DNA from: Alistipes sp.
Lineage (GTDB): Bacteria; Bacteroidota; Bacteroidia; Bacteroidales; Rikenellaceae
DNA: 64,000 bases
Direction: 5' to 3'
NCBI GenBank assembly: GCA_017520545.1
Contig: JAFXFM010000007.1
Location: 62,001-126,000 of the forward strand
Position numbers and translations under genes: made by a program. The notes beneath the pieces were generated by a model that saw only the letters and a list, made by a program, of their open reading frames with translations, ran no database searches and was not told where the DNA came from. Positions 50,977 to 59,203 of the stretch are shown here, one piece after another. Every line of letters starts with the position of its first letter. Positions within the stretch are counted from its first letter, which is position 1.

Positions 50977-51831
50977 ATGTTGAAGCCGATACCTTCCTTT
51001 ATATATAGTAGGGCAAACCAAATTTTTATGATTTTGTTTGTGCCTGTATTTGCTTTGGTATTTATAAACATCTACCGACCGCTCGATCTCTATAACGCCG
51101 AGAATAACTTTCTGATAAATCGAGGTATTTCGCCCGAAATGTCGAGCCAGCTTATTGCGTTGATGCTCGTGGCAAGCGGTATGGCGATAGCAACCATTAG
51201 CCGCCTGATAATGCGTGTGTATGTAAAACGCCAAACAATGACCTACCTCGGCTACATAGTGTGGATGTTGGGCGAAATTGGCACAATGGCAACGGCCTAC
51301 ACCCTTGCTGCAGTCGTCATCGGCACCGAGAAATCTGTGCCCGAACTATTCCGAAATTCGTTTGTCAAGACAACACTGATTGTGGTTATACCCTACGTGG
51401 CTTGCTACATATACTTTATTTGGCAGGAGAATAGGCGCGAATTGCGAGAACTTCGCAAGCAGATAGACCGCGACGAAACGGTATTGCAAAAGGCTTATAT
51501 TCAGATACTCGACGAGAAGGGCGAGATGCGCTTGTCGGTGCGACGCGAGAACCTCGTAATGATAGAGTCGGCAGACAACTACGTATGTGTACACTATCTG
51601 AGCGAGCAAAAAATCAAAAAGACAATGGTGCGCAACACCCTAAACCGCGTGGCGGAGCACCTGCAAGGTACGCGCATCGTGCGATGCCACCGCTCATATA
51701 TGATAAATCTCGACCACGCCCAAATTCTGCATCGCGACAAAGAGGGCATATTCATCGAGCTCGGCATAGAGGGCATTCCGCATATTCCAATCTCGAAAAC
51801 ATACGCAGACAACGTGAGGGAATGGATCTAA
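50977..51831 (+). CDS. Membrane-anchored LytTR family transcriptional regulator
   Basis: The 284-residue protein has four transmembrane helices in its N-terminal half (residues about 15-32, 58-80, 95-118, 130-150), a short helical linker (about 150-180) and a C-terminal LytTR DNA-binding domain (about 185-283) with RENLVMIESADNYVCVHY and RIVRCHRSYMINLDHA. It has no receiver domain, so the membrane part is probably the sensor and the protein would bind DNA while in the membrane. It lies 12 bp after lspA and may be cotranscribed. A strong terminator follows. Confidence 0.85.
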   Translation: MLKPIPSFIYSRANQIFMILFVPVFALVFINIYRPLDLYNAENNFLINRGISPEMSSQLIALMLVASGMAIATISRLIMRVYVKRQTMTYLGYIVWMLGEIGTMATAYTLAAVVIGTEKSVPELFRNSFVKTTLIVVIPYVACYIYFIWQENRRELRELRKQIDRDETVLQKAYIQILDEKGEMRLSVRRENLVMIESADNYVCVHYLSEQKIKKTMVRNTLNRVAEHLQGTRIVRCHRSYMINLDHAQILHRDKEGIFIELGIEGIPHIPISKTYADNVREWI

Positions 51832-51844
51832 AATGGTCTGGGGC

Positions 51845-51880
51845 AAGTGGCAGAAAATAATTTTCTGCCACTTATTTTTA
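51845..51880 (+). terminator. Terminator after the membrane LytTR gene
   Basis: A perfect 13-bp stem (AAGTGGCAGAAAA / TTTTCTGCCACTT) with loop TAA is followed by ATTTTTAT. Confidence 0.85.
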
Positions 51881-51996
51881 TAATTTATCCCATATAGGAA
51901 TTTCACCCCTAAATACGCTATGTTATACCATATTTTTTCTGGTTTGATTTTCGCACACGATATTTGCGCCATCAAAAAACAAAATCGAAGAAAAAA

Positions 51997-53631
51997 ATGA
52001 AACATTATCTCGAACGACTACAAGAGGCGATGGTTACCAAGTGGAATACCGAGGCATTATCCGACTACCGAGGTGAGGATTTTACCTTTGCCAATTTCGC
52101 TACCGAAATTTCGCGCATTCACACCATATTTCGCGTATTGGACGTAAAAGTGGGCGATAAAGTAGCCCTCGCTGCCAAGAACTGCGCCCGCTGGGCTATG
52201 GCGTTTCTCGCCACCACAACACATCGTGCCGTAGCGGTGCCTATTCTGTGCGACTTCACGCCGGAAGCTATAACAAATCTCACAGCCCACTCCGACAGCG
52301 TAGTACTCTTCACCGAGCCGAAAATTTGGGACGAGATGGAGGTGGAGAAGTTACCGAAACTCCGCATCGCAATCAATGTGGAGGACTACTCTATCCTCTA
52401 CTTGGCAAACCGAGAGTTGCGCGAGGAGATCGACCGCCAACTTGCCGACATTCCTGCAATTTACCCCGAAGAGAAGAGGCACGAGGTGGTTAATTACGGC
52501 TCGTTCGAGCTCGACGACCTCGCAATCATCAACTACACCTCGGGCACTACATCGCAGCCAAAAGGCGTGATGCTCACCTCGGCAAATATCTCGGCGAACA
52601 TAGACTTTGCGCTCGATAATATCGCCGTCGAGGAGGGCGACAAAATTATTTCGATGTTACCATTGGCACATATGTACGGTATGGCATTCGAATTCATCTA
52701 CCCCATTTGCGGAGGCGGACACGTCTACTTCCTCGGCAAAACACCTACGCCGACCCTCTTGATACAGGCATTGTCGGAGGTAAAACCATACCTGCTTATC
52801 ACCGTTCCCCTCGTTATTGAGAAGATCTTCAAGGGCAAAATTCTGCCAATCCTTGGCAAACCCTTAATGAAGCTTCTTACTCACACTCCGGGACTGAACC
52901 GAGTGGTTTACAATAAAATTCGCAAGCAATTACTCACCACATTCGGCGGAAATCTCCGTTCGATAATCCTCGGAGGAGCAGCGCTTAACCCTACCATCGA
53001 AAAAATTATGCGCAAGGTAAAGTTGCCATACACCGTGGGCTACGGTATGACCGAGTGCGCTCCACTACTTTCCTACGCTTCGTGGGACACCTTTAAGATG
53101 GGCTCGTGCGGTCGCGCCGTCGATGGTTTGGTGTTGCGAATCGACTCCGACAACCCACAGAAGATAGTTGGCGAGATTCAGGCAAAAGGCCCGAATGTGA
53201 TGATTGGATATTACAAGAACGAGGAGGCTACACACGCTGCATTCACCGAAGACGGATTCCTGCGCACGGGCGACCTCGGAATTATCGACAAGAGGGGCAA
53301 CCTCTTTATTAAAGGACGTAGCAAGTGTATGATTCTCAGCGCAAACGGGCAGAATATATATCCCGAGGAGGTAGAGGCACTACTCAACACGCTACCCCAC
53401 GTTGCCGAATCGCTCATAGTTGAGCGCGAGAAACGACTCGTAGCATTGATAGCTCCAACGGCGGACGATTTGGCCCTCGACGAAGCTACCATCAAGGCAG
53501 AGTTGGAGAGCACCCGTCAGGAGGCGAATTCACTACTTCCGACATATAGCCAAATCGCAAGCGTCGAGATTATGCGCGAAGGTTTTGCCCATACGCCAAA
53601 GCAATCTATCAAGCGATTTTTGTATAAATAG
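51997..53631 (+). CDS. AMP-binding acyl-CoA synthetase (long-chain fatty acid-CoA ligase type)
   Basis: The 544-residue cytoplasmic or membrane-associated enzyme activates a carboxylic acid with ATP and CoA. The P-loop is INYTSGTTSQPKGVM, followed by LPLAHMYGMAFEF, the A5 motif GYGMTECAPLLSYA, the A7 motif RTGDLGIID and A8 GNLFIKGRSKCMILSANGQNIYPEE. The C-terminal Lys region is TPKQSIKRFLYK. I chose the ATG at 51997; the frame is open from 51964. A weak -7-like GATATTTG lies at 51958-51965. The substrate is probably a fatty acid, but the sequence does not prove chain length. Confidence 0.9.
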   Translation: MKHYLERLQEAMVTKWNTEALSDYRGEDFTFANFATEISRIHTIFRVLDVKVGDKVALAAKNCARWAMAFLATTTHRAVAVPILCDFTPEAITNLTAHSDSVVLFTEPKIWDEMEVEKLPKLRIAINVEDYSILYLANRELREEIDRQLADIPAIYPEEKRHEVVNYGSFELDDLAIINYTSGTTSQPKGVMLTSANISANIDFALDNIAVEEGDKIISMLPLAHMYGMAFEFIYPICGGGHVYFLGKTPTPTLLIQALSEVKPYLLITVPLVIEKIFKGKILPILGKPLMKLLTHTPGLNRVVYNKIRKQLLTTFGGNLRSIILGGAALNPTIEKIMRKVKLPYTVGYGMTECAPLLSYASWDTFKMGSCGRAVDGLVLRIDSDNPQKIVGEIQAKGPNVMIGYYKNEEATHAAFTEDGFLRTGDLGIIDKRGNLFIKGRSKCMILSANGQNIYPEEVEALLNTLPHVAESLIVEREKRLVALIAPTADDLALDEATIKAELESTRQEANSLLPTYSQIASVEIMREGFAHTPKQSIKRFLYK

Positions 53632-53652
53632 CATATCTTCTATACCCTATGA

Positions 53653-53688
53653 AAAGGTGTCCGGCTCTCTTGTCGGACACTTTTTTTT
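53653..53688 (+). terminator. Terminator after the acyl-CoA synthetase gene
   Basis: GTGTCCG / CGGACAC with a 10-nt loop is flanked by AAAAG and TTTTTTTT, 20 bp after the stop. Confidence 0.8.
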
Positions 53689-53691
53689 GCA

Positions 53692-53730
53692 TAATTCTTA
53701 ATTCTAAATTTTTAATTCTTAATTTTTATT
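53692..53730 (+). repeat. Heptamer tandem repeat, TTAATTC/TTAATTT family
   Basis: Period-7 words TAATTCT, TAATTCT, AAATTTT, TAATTCT, TAATTTT lead directly into the next -7 box. Confidence 0.7.
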
Positions 53731-53732
53731 CG

Positions 53733-53740
53733 TATCTTTG
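53733..53740 (+). promoter_or_regulatory. Putative promoter of the zapA operon, -7 box
   Basis: TATCTTTG, 33 bp before the first gene. The TTAATTT array lies where the -33 box would be. Confidence 0.5.
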
Positions 53741-53773
53741 GTGCGGTATATTGATTTGAAAAGATTTTAAGAG

Positions 53774-54067
53774 ATGACCACCAAGGATGTTATAGCGACT
53801 TTGACTGCCGATGTCGAGCGACTGATGAAGTTGCACGATGGTGCAATGGCCGAAATCGCCACACTGCGCGAAAAGCACAACGAGCAGTGTGCCACAATTC
53901 GTGGTTTGCAGGAGCAGCTGCGCGAAGCGAAGGCCGAGGCAGAGAAGGCTTCGATGCACGCCGCTATTGCCGGTAGCATCTCGAACAAAACCGCAGCACG
54001 TGCTCATATCAATCGTTTATTGCGGGAGATTGATAATTGCATTGCAATGGTTTCAAGTCGAATATAA
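53774..54067 (+). CDS. Small coiled-coil protein upstream of zapA
   Basis: The 97-residue protein is helical with a heptad-rich centre (LMKLHDGAMAEIATLREKHNEQCATIRGLQEQLREAKAEAE split over residues about 16-58). The C-terminal part is basic. It has no signal peptide and is probably cytoplasmic. Its size, coiled coil and place directly before zapA (12 bp) suggest a ZapB-like divisome partner, but this is a guess from context; I see no ZapB signature. Confidence 0.7.
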   Translation: MTTKDVIATLTADVERLMKLHDGAMAEIATLREKHNEQCATIRGLQEQLREAKAEAEKASMHAAIAGSISNKTAARAHINRLLREIDNCIAMVSSRI

Positions 54068-54079
54068 TTGTTGGGTAGT

Positions 54080-54376
54080 ATGAGCAAGCGATCGCTGAAT
54101 ATAAAGCTGGATATAGCAGGAAAACCCTACGAGATGTCTATCGACGCTCGTAATGAGGAGGTGTATCGTCTTGCAGCACACGAAATCAACAAGCGTTTAG
54201 CCGCTGCACAACAGTCGCGCGTAGATGGTTTTGGCGTAAACGACTACTTGGCAATGGTTGCTGTTGATTTGATGATTTCAAATATCCATTTGGAACGCAA
54301 AAACGGTGTTGAGGGCAGTGAGTTGCAGGCCCTTTCAGCGTTGGCAGAGAAGTTGTCAAAGCATCTCGAAAAGTAA
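54080..54376 (+). CDS. zapA: Cell division protein ZapA
   Basis: The 98-residue protein binds FtsZ and bundles its filaments at the division ring. The N-terminal beta part is LNIKLDIAGKPYEMSIDARNEE, then YRLAAHEINKRLAAAQQ, and the C-terminal half is a helical tail (ELQALSALAEKLSKHLEK). The start is the ATG at 54080. A 6S-like RNA and rny follow, an order also seen with zapA-ssrS in E. coli. Confidence 0.87.
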   Translation: MSKRSLNIKLDIAGKPYEMSIDARNEEVYRLAAHEINKRLAAAQQSRVDGFGVNDYLAMVAVDLMISNIHLERKNGVEGSELQALSALAEKLSKHLEK

Positions 54377-54390
54377 TTTTAGAAGAGAGA

Positions 54391-54398
54391 GGGGGGGG
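54391..54398 (+). repeat. Poly-G tract (8 G) after zapA
   Basis: Eight consecutive G lie 14 bp after the zapA stop. Next to it is the hairpin GGTGCAA-CCCACTT-TTGCACC, and then GGCGAC-AAAA-GTCGCC (54447-54462). Confidence 0.8.
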
Positions 54399-54473
54399 TG
54401 CAACCCACTTTTGCACCGCACGTTCTTTATAATATAAAGGAGAAGAGGCGACAAAAGTCGCCACGAAATTTAC

Positions 54474-54674
54474 CCGCATAGATTCCTTTCAAACTTTGCG
54501 AAACTGAACACTTTTTAAATTGGGGTGTACTCCGTTACTCAAAATCAGGCCTTGTAGCCCTTCGGGGTGAGTGCTACGGCACCGGTGGAAGATTGCGATA
54601 TTTGGGGAGCCTCACAAATGACGATTTCACAGCTTCGTCAAACATAGTAAAGGAATACCTATGCGGCGTTTTTT
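54474..54674 (+). ncRNA. ssrS: 6S RNA (SsrS) candidate
   Basis: The roughly 193-nt segment closes on itself: CCGCATAG (54474-54481) pairs with CTATGCGG (54659-54666), then ATTCCTTT with AAAGGAAT, leaving a 2-nt bulge (AC). Further in, CGAA and CTG pair with TTCG and CAG. A large open middle and an apical GTAGC...GCTAC hairpin follow. This rod with a central bubble is the 6S shape, which mimics an open promoter and binds RNA polymerase. The GCGTTTTTTATTT tail after the stem suggests a terminator. The place between zapA and rny supports the call. Exact ends are uncertain. Confidence 0.75.
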
Positions 54675-54721
54675 ATTTAGAAACTGAACATTTTTTATAC
54701 ACTTATACTGAGAATTAAATT

Positions 54722-56254
54722 ATGGAGACTACTATTATCATCGCTATCGCAGCAGTCGTTGCAGCTGTTGTCGGAGGATGTGCGGCATACTACGGAGTGA
54801 AGCTCCGTGCTAAGGCTATCATCGACAAAGCAGAGCAGGACGGCGAGATGCTGAAAAAGGAGAAGGAGTTGCAGGCGAAGGAGCGCTTTATGCAACTCAA
54901 AAGCGAGCACGACCGCCACGTAAACGAGCGTAACCAGAAGCTCAATCAGAGTGAACAGCGTGCCAAGCAACTCGAAAATCAGTTGCAAAATCAGACCCGC
55001 GACCTCGAACACAAAATTGCGGACAACAACCGCTTGAAGGAGAAGATGGAGGGTCAGCTTCAGTCGCTCGAAGAGCGCAAGGCGCAGTTAGCACAGCTTA
55101 TGAGCGAGCAGAACGCACGCCTCGAACAGATTTCGGGTATCAGCTCGGAAGAGGCTAAGGCTATCCTTATCGAGAATATGAAGGATGAGGCGAAGAGTGA
55201 GGCTGCCGCATATATCAACGAGACTATCGAGGAGGCTAAACTCACCGCCACAAAGGAGGCAAAGCGCATCATCGTAGCATCGATTCAGCGTGTAGCGACC
55301 GAAACAGCTATCGAGAATGCAGTAACAGTGTTCAACATTGAGTCGGACGAGGTTAAGGGACGCATTATCGGCCGCGAGGGTCGTAATATCCGCGCGCTCG
55401 AAGCCGCTACAGGAGTTGAGATTATAGTTGATGACACCCCCGAGGCTATCATTCTGAGCTGCTTCGACCCAGTACGTCGTGAGATTGCGCGTCTTGCATT
55501 GCACCAACTTGTAACCGATGGTCGTATCCACCCTGCCCGTATCGAAGAGGTGGTTGCCAAGGTTAAGAAGCAGATCGAGGAGGAGATTGTGGAGGTTGGA
55601 AAGCGCACAGCTATCGACCTCGGCATTCACGGTCTGCACCCTGAGTTGATTCGTCTTATTGGTAAGATGAAGTACCGCTCGTCGTATGGTCAGAACCTCT
55701 TGCAGCACGCACGTGAAACCGCCAACTTGGCAGGCATTATGGCGGCCGAGTTGGGACTCAATCCTAAGACCGCCCGCCGTGCAGGATTATTGCACGACGT
55801 GGGTAAGGTGCCTGATGACGAACCTGAATTGCCACACGCAATTATAGGTATGAACCTCGCAGAGAAGTATAAGGAGAAGGCGGACGTTTGCAACGCTATC
55901 GGTGCACACCACGACGAAACTGAGATGACTTCGCTTATCGCACCTATTATTCAGGTGTGCGACGCTATTTCGGGTGCTCGTCCAGGCGCACGTCGCGAGG
56001 TTATCGAGTCATACATTAAGCGTTTGAAGGAGATGGAGGGCATCGCACTCTCTTATCCGGGCGTTGTTAAGACCTACGCTATTCAGGCAGGTCGCGAACT
56101 TCGTGTAATCGTGGGTGCAGACAAACTTTCGGACGCCGAGAGCGAGAGCCTATCACACGATATTGCAAAGAAGATTCAGGACGAGATGACATATCCGGGA
56201 CAGGTAAAGATAACTGTTATCCGCGAAACCCGCTCCGTAAGTTATGCAAAATAA
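54722..56254 (+). CDS. rny: Ribonuclease Y
   Basis: The 510-residue endoribonuclease starts mRNA decay at the inner membrane. It has an N-terminal transmembrane helix (residues about 4-24), a long coiled coil (about 30-170), a KH domain with [21 protein letters not shown], and an HD domain with [15 protein letters not shown] and [10 protein letters not shown]. The length is typical for the family (510-520). A terminator pair follows. Confidence 0.94.
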   Translation: METTIIIAIAAVVAAVVGGCAAYYGVKLRAKAIIDKAEQDGEMLKKEKELQAKERFMQLKSEHDRHVNERNQKLNQSEQRAKQLENQLQNQTRDLEHKIADNNRLKEKMEGQLQSLEERKAQLAQLMSEQNARLEQISGISSEEAKAILIENMKDEAKSEAAAYINETIEEAKLTATKEAKRIIVASIQRVATETAIENAVTVFNIESDEVKGRIIGREGRNIRALEAATGVEIIVDDTPEAIILSCFDPVRREIARLALHQLVTDGRIHPARIEEVVAKVKKQIEEEIVEVGKRTAIDLGIHGLHPELIRLIGKMKYRSSYGQNLLQHARETANLAGIMAAELGLNPKTARRAGLLHDVGKVPDDEPELPHAIIGMNLAEKYKEKADVCNAIGAHHDETEMTSLIAPIIQVCDAISGARPGARREVIESYIKRLKEMEGIALSYPGVVKTYAIQAGRELRVIVGADKLSDAESESLSHDIAKKIQDEMTYPGQVKITVIRETRSVSYAK

Positions 56255-56310
56255 AAGGCGGATGCCTTTTATTTGCACTAAAAAAGACCTCCAATCGGAG
56301 GTCTTTTTTT
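56249..56310 (+). terminator. Tandem hairpins after rny
   Basis: AAATAAAAGGC-GGAT-GCCTTTTATTT (56249-56274), which includes the stop region, is followed by AAGACCTCC-AATC-GGAGGTCTT plus seven T (56284-56310). The second is a strong terminator. Confidence 0.85.
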
Positions 56311-56338
56311 GATTGTAGTCTGGAAATAGTTTTGGGAG

Positions 56339-56357
56339 TAGAGAGTAGAGAGTAGAT
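56339..56357 (+). repeat. Short heptamer array, GTAGAGA family
   Basis: AGTAGAGAGTAGAGAGTAGA has period 7 and is related to the array at 26262. Confidence 0.65.
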
Positions 56358-56444
56358 TATAGGGAAACTCCCATTTGTCTTATTTGTCCGATTAAATCCT
56401 ATATAATATATATAGGTAGTCAAATCCACCACTCTCCCAATCGT

Positions 56445-56574
56445 AATTTTGATTTCTTGTCAGAAGCCGTGAGATTGCGGCTTATCACGAGAAAACCTAA
56501 AAAGACAGAATTGAGCGAGGGAATTTTGTGCCAAACAAAAAAATTGCTCCGCAGCATACTTGCGTATGTGAGGA
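56445..56574 (-). repeat. 130-bp direct repeat, copy 1
   Basis: This copy matches 56617-56746 with a single difference (AAGACAG here, AAGGCAG there). It contains GCATAC-TTGC-GTATGT, but its outer stem is broken because GAGGACTCTG replaces GAGGAGCAAT. 42 bp separate the copies. It runs upstream of the gap terminator in gene-antisense orientation and has no convincing reading frame. Confidence 0.8.
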
Positions 56575-56616
56575 CTCTGCAACCGAGGTCCATCGCAACC
56601 ATCGATGCTTAAAAGC

Positions 56617-56746
56617 AATTTTGATTTCTTGTCAGAAGCCGTGAGATTGCGGCTTATCACGAGAAAACCTAAAAAGGCAGAATTGAGCGAGGGAATTTTG
56701 TGCCAAACAAAAAAATTGCTCCGCAGCATACTTGCGTATGTGAGGA
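56617..56746 (-). repeat. 130-bp direct repeat, copy 2, containing the gap terminator stem
   Basis: This is the gap-proximal copy. Here the hairpin is complete: on the minus strand AATTGCTCC pairs with GGAGCAATT around a second stem (CATAC-GCAA-GTATG), followed by seven T. It therefore is a terminator for gap. The duplicated unit also carries GATTGCGGCTTATCACGAGA and GAATTGAGCGAGGGAATT without known role. Confidence 0.8.
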
Positions 56747-56793
56747 GCAATTTATTGAAGTGCGGTGCAAAATTCACCGCTCAAAATGGCTTT

Positions 56794-57825
<1,032 letters not shown>

Positions 57826-57873
57826 TTATGTGTTTAGAAAACCTAATATCCTTCTGTTAATTTTTTAACGGTG

Positions 57874-57905
57874 CAAAGTTATATACTTTGTATATATTTA
57901 GCAAA
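57874..57905 (-). promoter_or_regulatory. gap promoter with a palindrome between -33 and -7
   Basis: On the minus strand, TTTG (57905-57902) lies 20 bp from TAACTTTG (57881-57874). The spacer holds a perfect 7-bp inverted repeat with a 3-bp centre, TATATAC-TTT-GTATATA as read on the plus strand (57880-57896). It could be an operator. The leader to gap is about 58 nt. Confidence 0.65.
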
Positions 57906-57927
57906 TTTTTTGCCGACTTTTTTTTGA

Positions 57928-58024
57928 GGGGGGGGGTGGAGAAATAGCATTGAATAACATTCGGGCATTCTGCCCTTAATGGCATACAATGACACCCAAT
58001 GACAGCGCAGTTTGCGACTGCTTG
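57928..58024 (+). repeat. Poly-G tract (9 G) and hairpin cassettes, locus 2
   Basis: Nine G at 57928-57936 are followed by GGGCA-TTC-TGCCC (57963-57975) with TTAATGG after it, and by GCGCAGTTTGCGACTGCTTG (from 58004), which nearly equals the unit at 58923. 57811-58164 otherwise holds only the gap promoter and a weak TATCTTTA before the next gene. A 96-codon minus-strand frame here is not convincing. Confidence 0.6.
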
Positions 58025-58164
58025 ATGATAAAAATAGCAATTTTTTTGGCTCGCGGAGTCAAATAGTCGTTTCAACGCCATTATTTGGCGATTCGCACAA
58101 CAAGGCTTACAACCGATAAAGATTCGGCCTATCTTTACACAAAACATTAAAACAACAACTCTAT

Positions 58165-58875
58165 ATGAATCAGATTATCAAATCTATTTTTTTGGTGATT
58201 GCAACAACTTTATGTTACACATCGGCCATTGCTCAACAATTTGAGCCAAAGGAATTTGCAGGGGTTAAATACCAAGAGTTCGCAAAGTTATCAAACAAAA
58301 AGAAGCCGGCTCTTCTAATCTATTTACACGGGAAAAGTGGCAGCGGAGAGGATAACGAAAGGCAGATACAAGTACCTTCCGTGTGGGACATAGAGAAGTA
58401 TTTGCGAGAGAGCAAAATGCCAATATATTTTATCGTTCCACAATGTCCGCCAACCCACGAATGGATTGCCCACAGAGATATGCCGGGATATGAGGATAAG
58501 ATTTTCGAGTTGATAGGCCATTATATCAAAGAGTGCGGAGTTAATCCTAACCGCATCTACCTATGCGGCTTTTCAATGGGTGCAATGGGAACTTGGAAGA
58601 TATTGCGAGAGAAAAGCGACTTTTTTGCTGCGGCATTTGTCGCATCGGCAGGCAATCGCAAGGCCGAGCCAAACGAATATCTCAAAACTCCACTCTGCGT
58701 TACCGTAGGCGAATTTGAACGCTGCGCAGATGATTTACAGTGGTTTACCTCGGAAATCCAGAGATTAGGTGGTCGGGTAAATTTTTCGGTACTACCTGGA
58801 CTCGGTCATCGTGAAGCCTGCGGAGAGTCGTTTACCGCCGAAAGGCTCAAATGGTTATTTTCGCACAGTAAGTAG
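58165..58875 (+). CDS. Exported alpha/beta-hydrolase (esterase/phospholipase-like)
   Basis: The 236-residue protein has a signal peptide (residues 1-23, YTSAIAQ). The alpha/beta-hydrolase core shows LLIYLHGKSGSGED (oxyanion region), IYLCGFSMGAMGTW with the nucleophile Ser in G-x-S-x-G, and a C-terminal PGLGHREAC supplying the likely catalytic His. Its nearest relatives by eye are the feruloyl-esterase-like or PHB-depolymerase-like secreted esterases. Codon use is more AT-rich than that of neighbours, which hints at later acquisition. The stop codon TAG directly runs into a 9-G tract. Confidence 0.8.
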   Translation: MNQIIKSIFLVIATTLCYTSAIAQQFEPKEFAGVKYQEFAKLSNKKKPALLIYLHGKSGSGEDNERQIQVPSVWDIEKYLRESKMPIYFIVPQCPPTHEWIAHRDMPGYEDKIFELIGHYIKECGVNPNRIYLCGFSMGAMGTWKILREKSDFFAAAFVASAGNRKAEPNEYLKTPLCVTVGEFERCADDLQWFTSEIQRLGGRVNFSVLPGLGHREACGESFTAERLKWLFSHSK

Positions 58876-59012
58876 GGGGGGGGTAACTCCGGCCCTTGTC
58901 TCGGCGCAACAATTCTGTGGGGGCGCAGTCTGCGACTGCTTTATGGGGGCGGGCGTTCCGCCCTCTATGGGGGCGCTCACTCCGTTCGCTTTATGGGGTG
59001 CGCTATATCTTT
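58875..59012 (+). repeat. Poly-G tract (9 G) and tandem hairpin cassettes, locus 3
   Basis: After nine G (58875-58883), three units start with GGGGGCG: one with GCAGTC-TGC-GACTGC (58925-58939) and CTTTATG, one with GGGCG-TTC-CGCCC (58951-58963) and CTCTATG, and one with a poorer palindrome around TCC (58975-58989) and CTTTATG. Then GGGGTGCGCTAT, as at 49994. No gene is seen in 58876-59203. Confidence 0.65.
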
Positions 59013-59048
59013 TAACTACTCACTGCTATCTACTAACTACTCACTGAA
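59012..59048 (+). repeat. Heptamer array, AACTACT family
   Basis: TAACTACTCACTGC and CTAACTACTCACTGAAC are period-7/14 words, the reverse complement of the 31611 array. Confidence 0.65.
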
Positions 59049-59059
59049 CTAAAAGTTTT

Positions 59060-59153
59060 CCGCTTTAATCCTGCTCCGCAGGCTTTTCCTCCTCGCGGCT
59101 CGGAAAAATGCAAATTTGTTTGCATTTTTCTCTCGCTCCGCATCGTCGGTTCC
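59060..59153 (+). repeat. Two-hairpin module, copy C
   Basis: First hairpin CCTGC-TCC-GCAGG (59070-59082), then CTTTTCCTCCT, then a second, perfect 11-bp stem AAAAATGCAAA / TTTGCATTTTT (59104-59129), then CTCTCGCTCCG and CGTCGGTTCCG. It ends just before the gcvP -7 box. Confidence 0.65.
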
Positions 59154-59163
59154 GTTTTTTTAC

Positions 59164-59171
59164 TACCTTTG
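59164..59171 (+). promoter_or_regulatory. Putative gcvP promoter, -7 box
   Basis: TACCTTTG, 33 bp before the gcvP ATG. The end of the two-hairpin module (CGTCGGTTCCG) occupies the -33 region. Confidence 0.5.
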
Positions 59172-59203
59172 TAGTAATCGAAAACTTAAAAACTCAAAAT
59201 AGT

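Noticed and set aside
56445-56746. CRISPR array
   Set aside because: Only two copies of 130 bp with a 42-bp gap, and no cas gene in the window. The other repeats are 7-10 bp tandem words without spacers.
57857-58147. 96-codon minus-strand frame upstream of gap
   Set aside because: It covers the gap promoter, the poly-G tract and the hairpin cassettes, and has no motif or plausible start signal.
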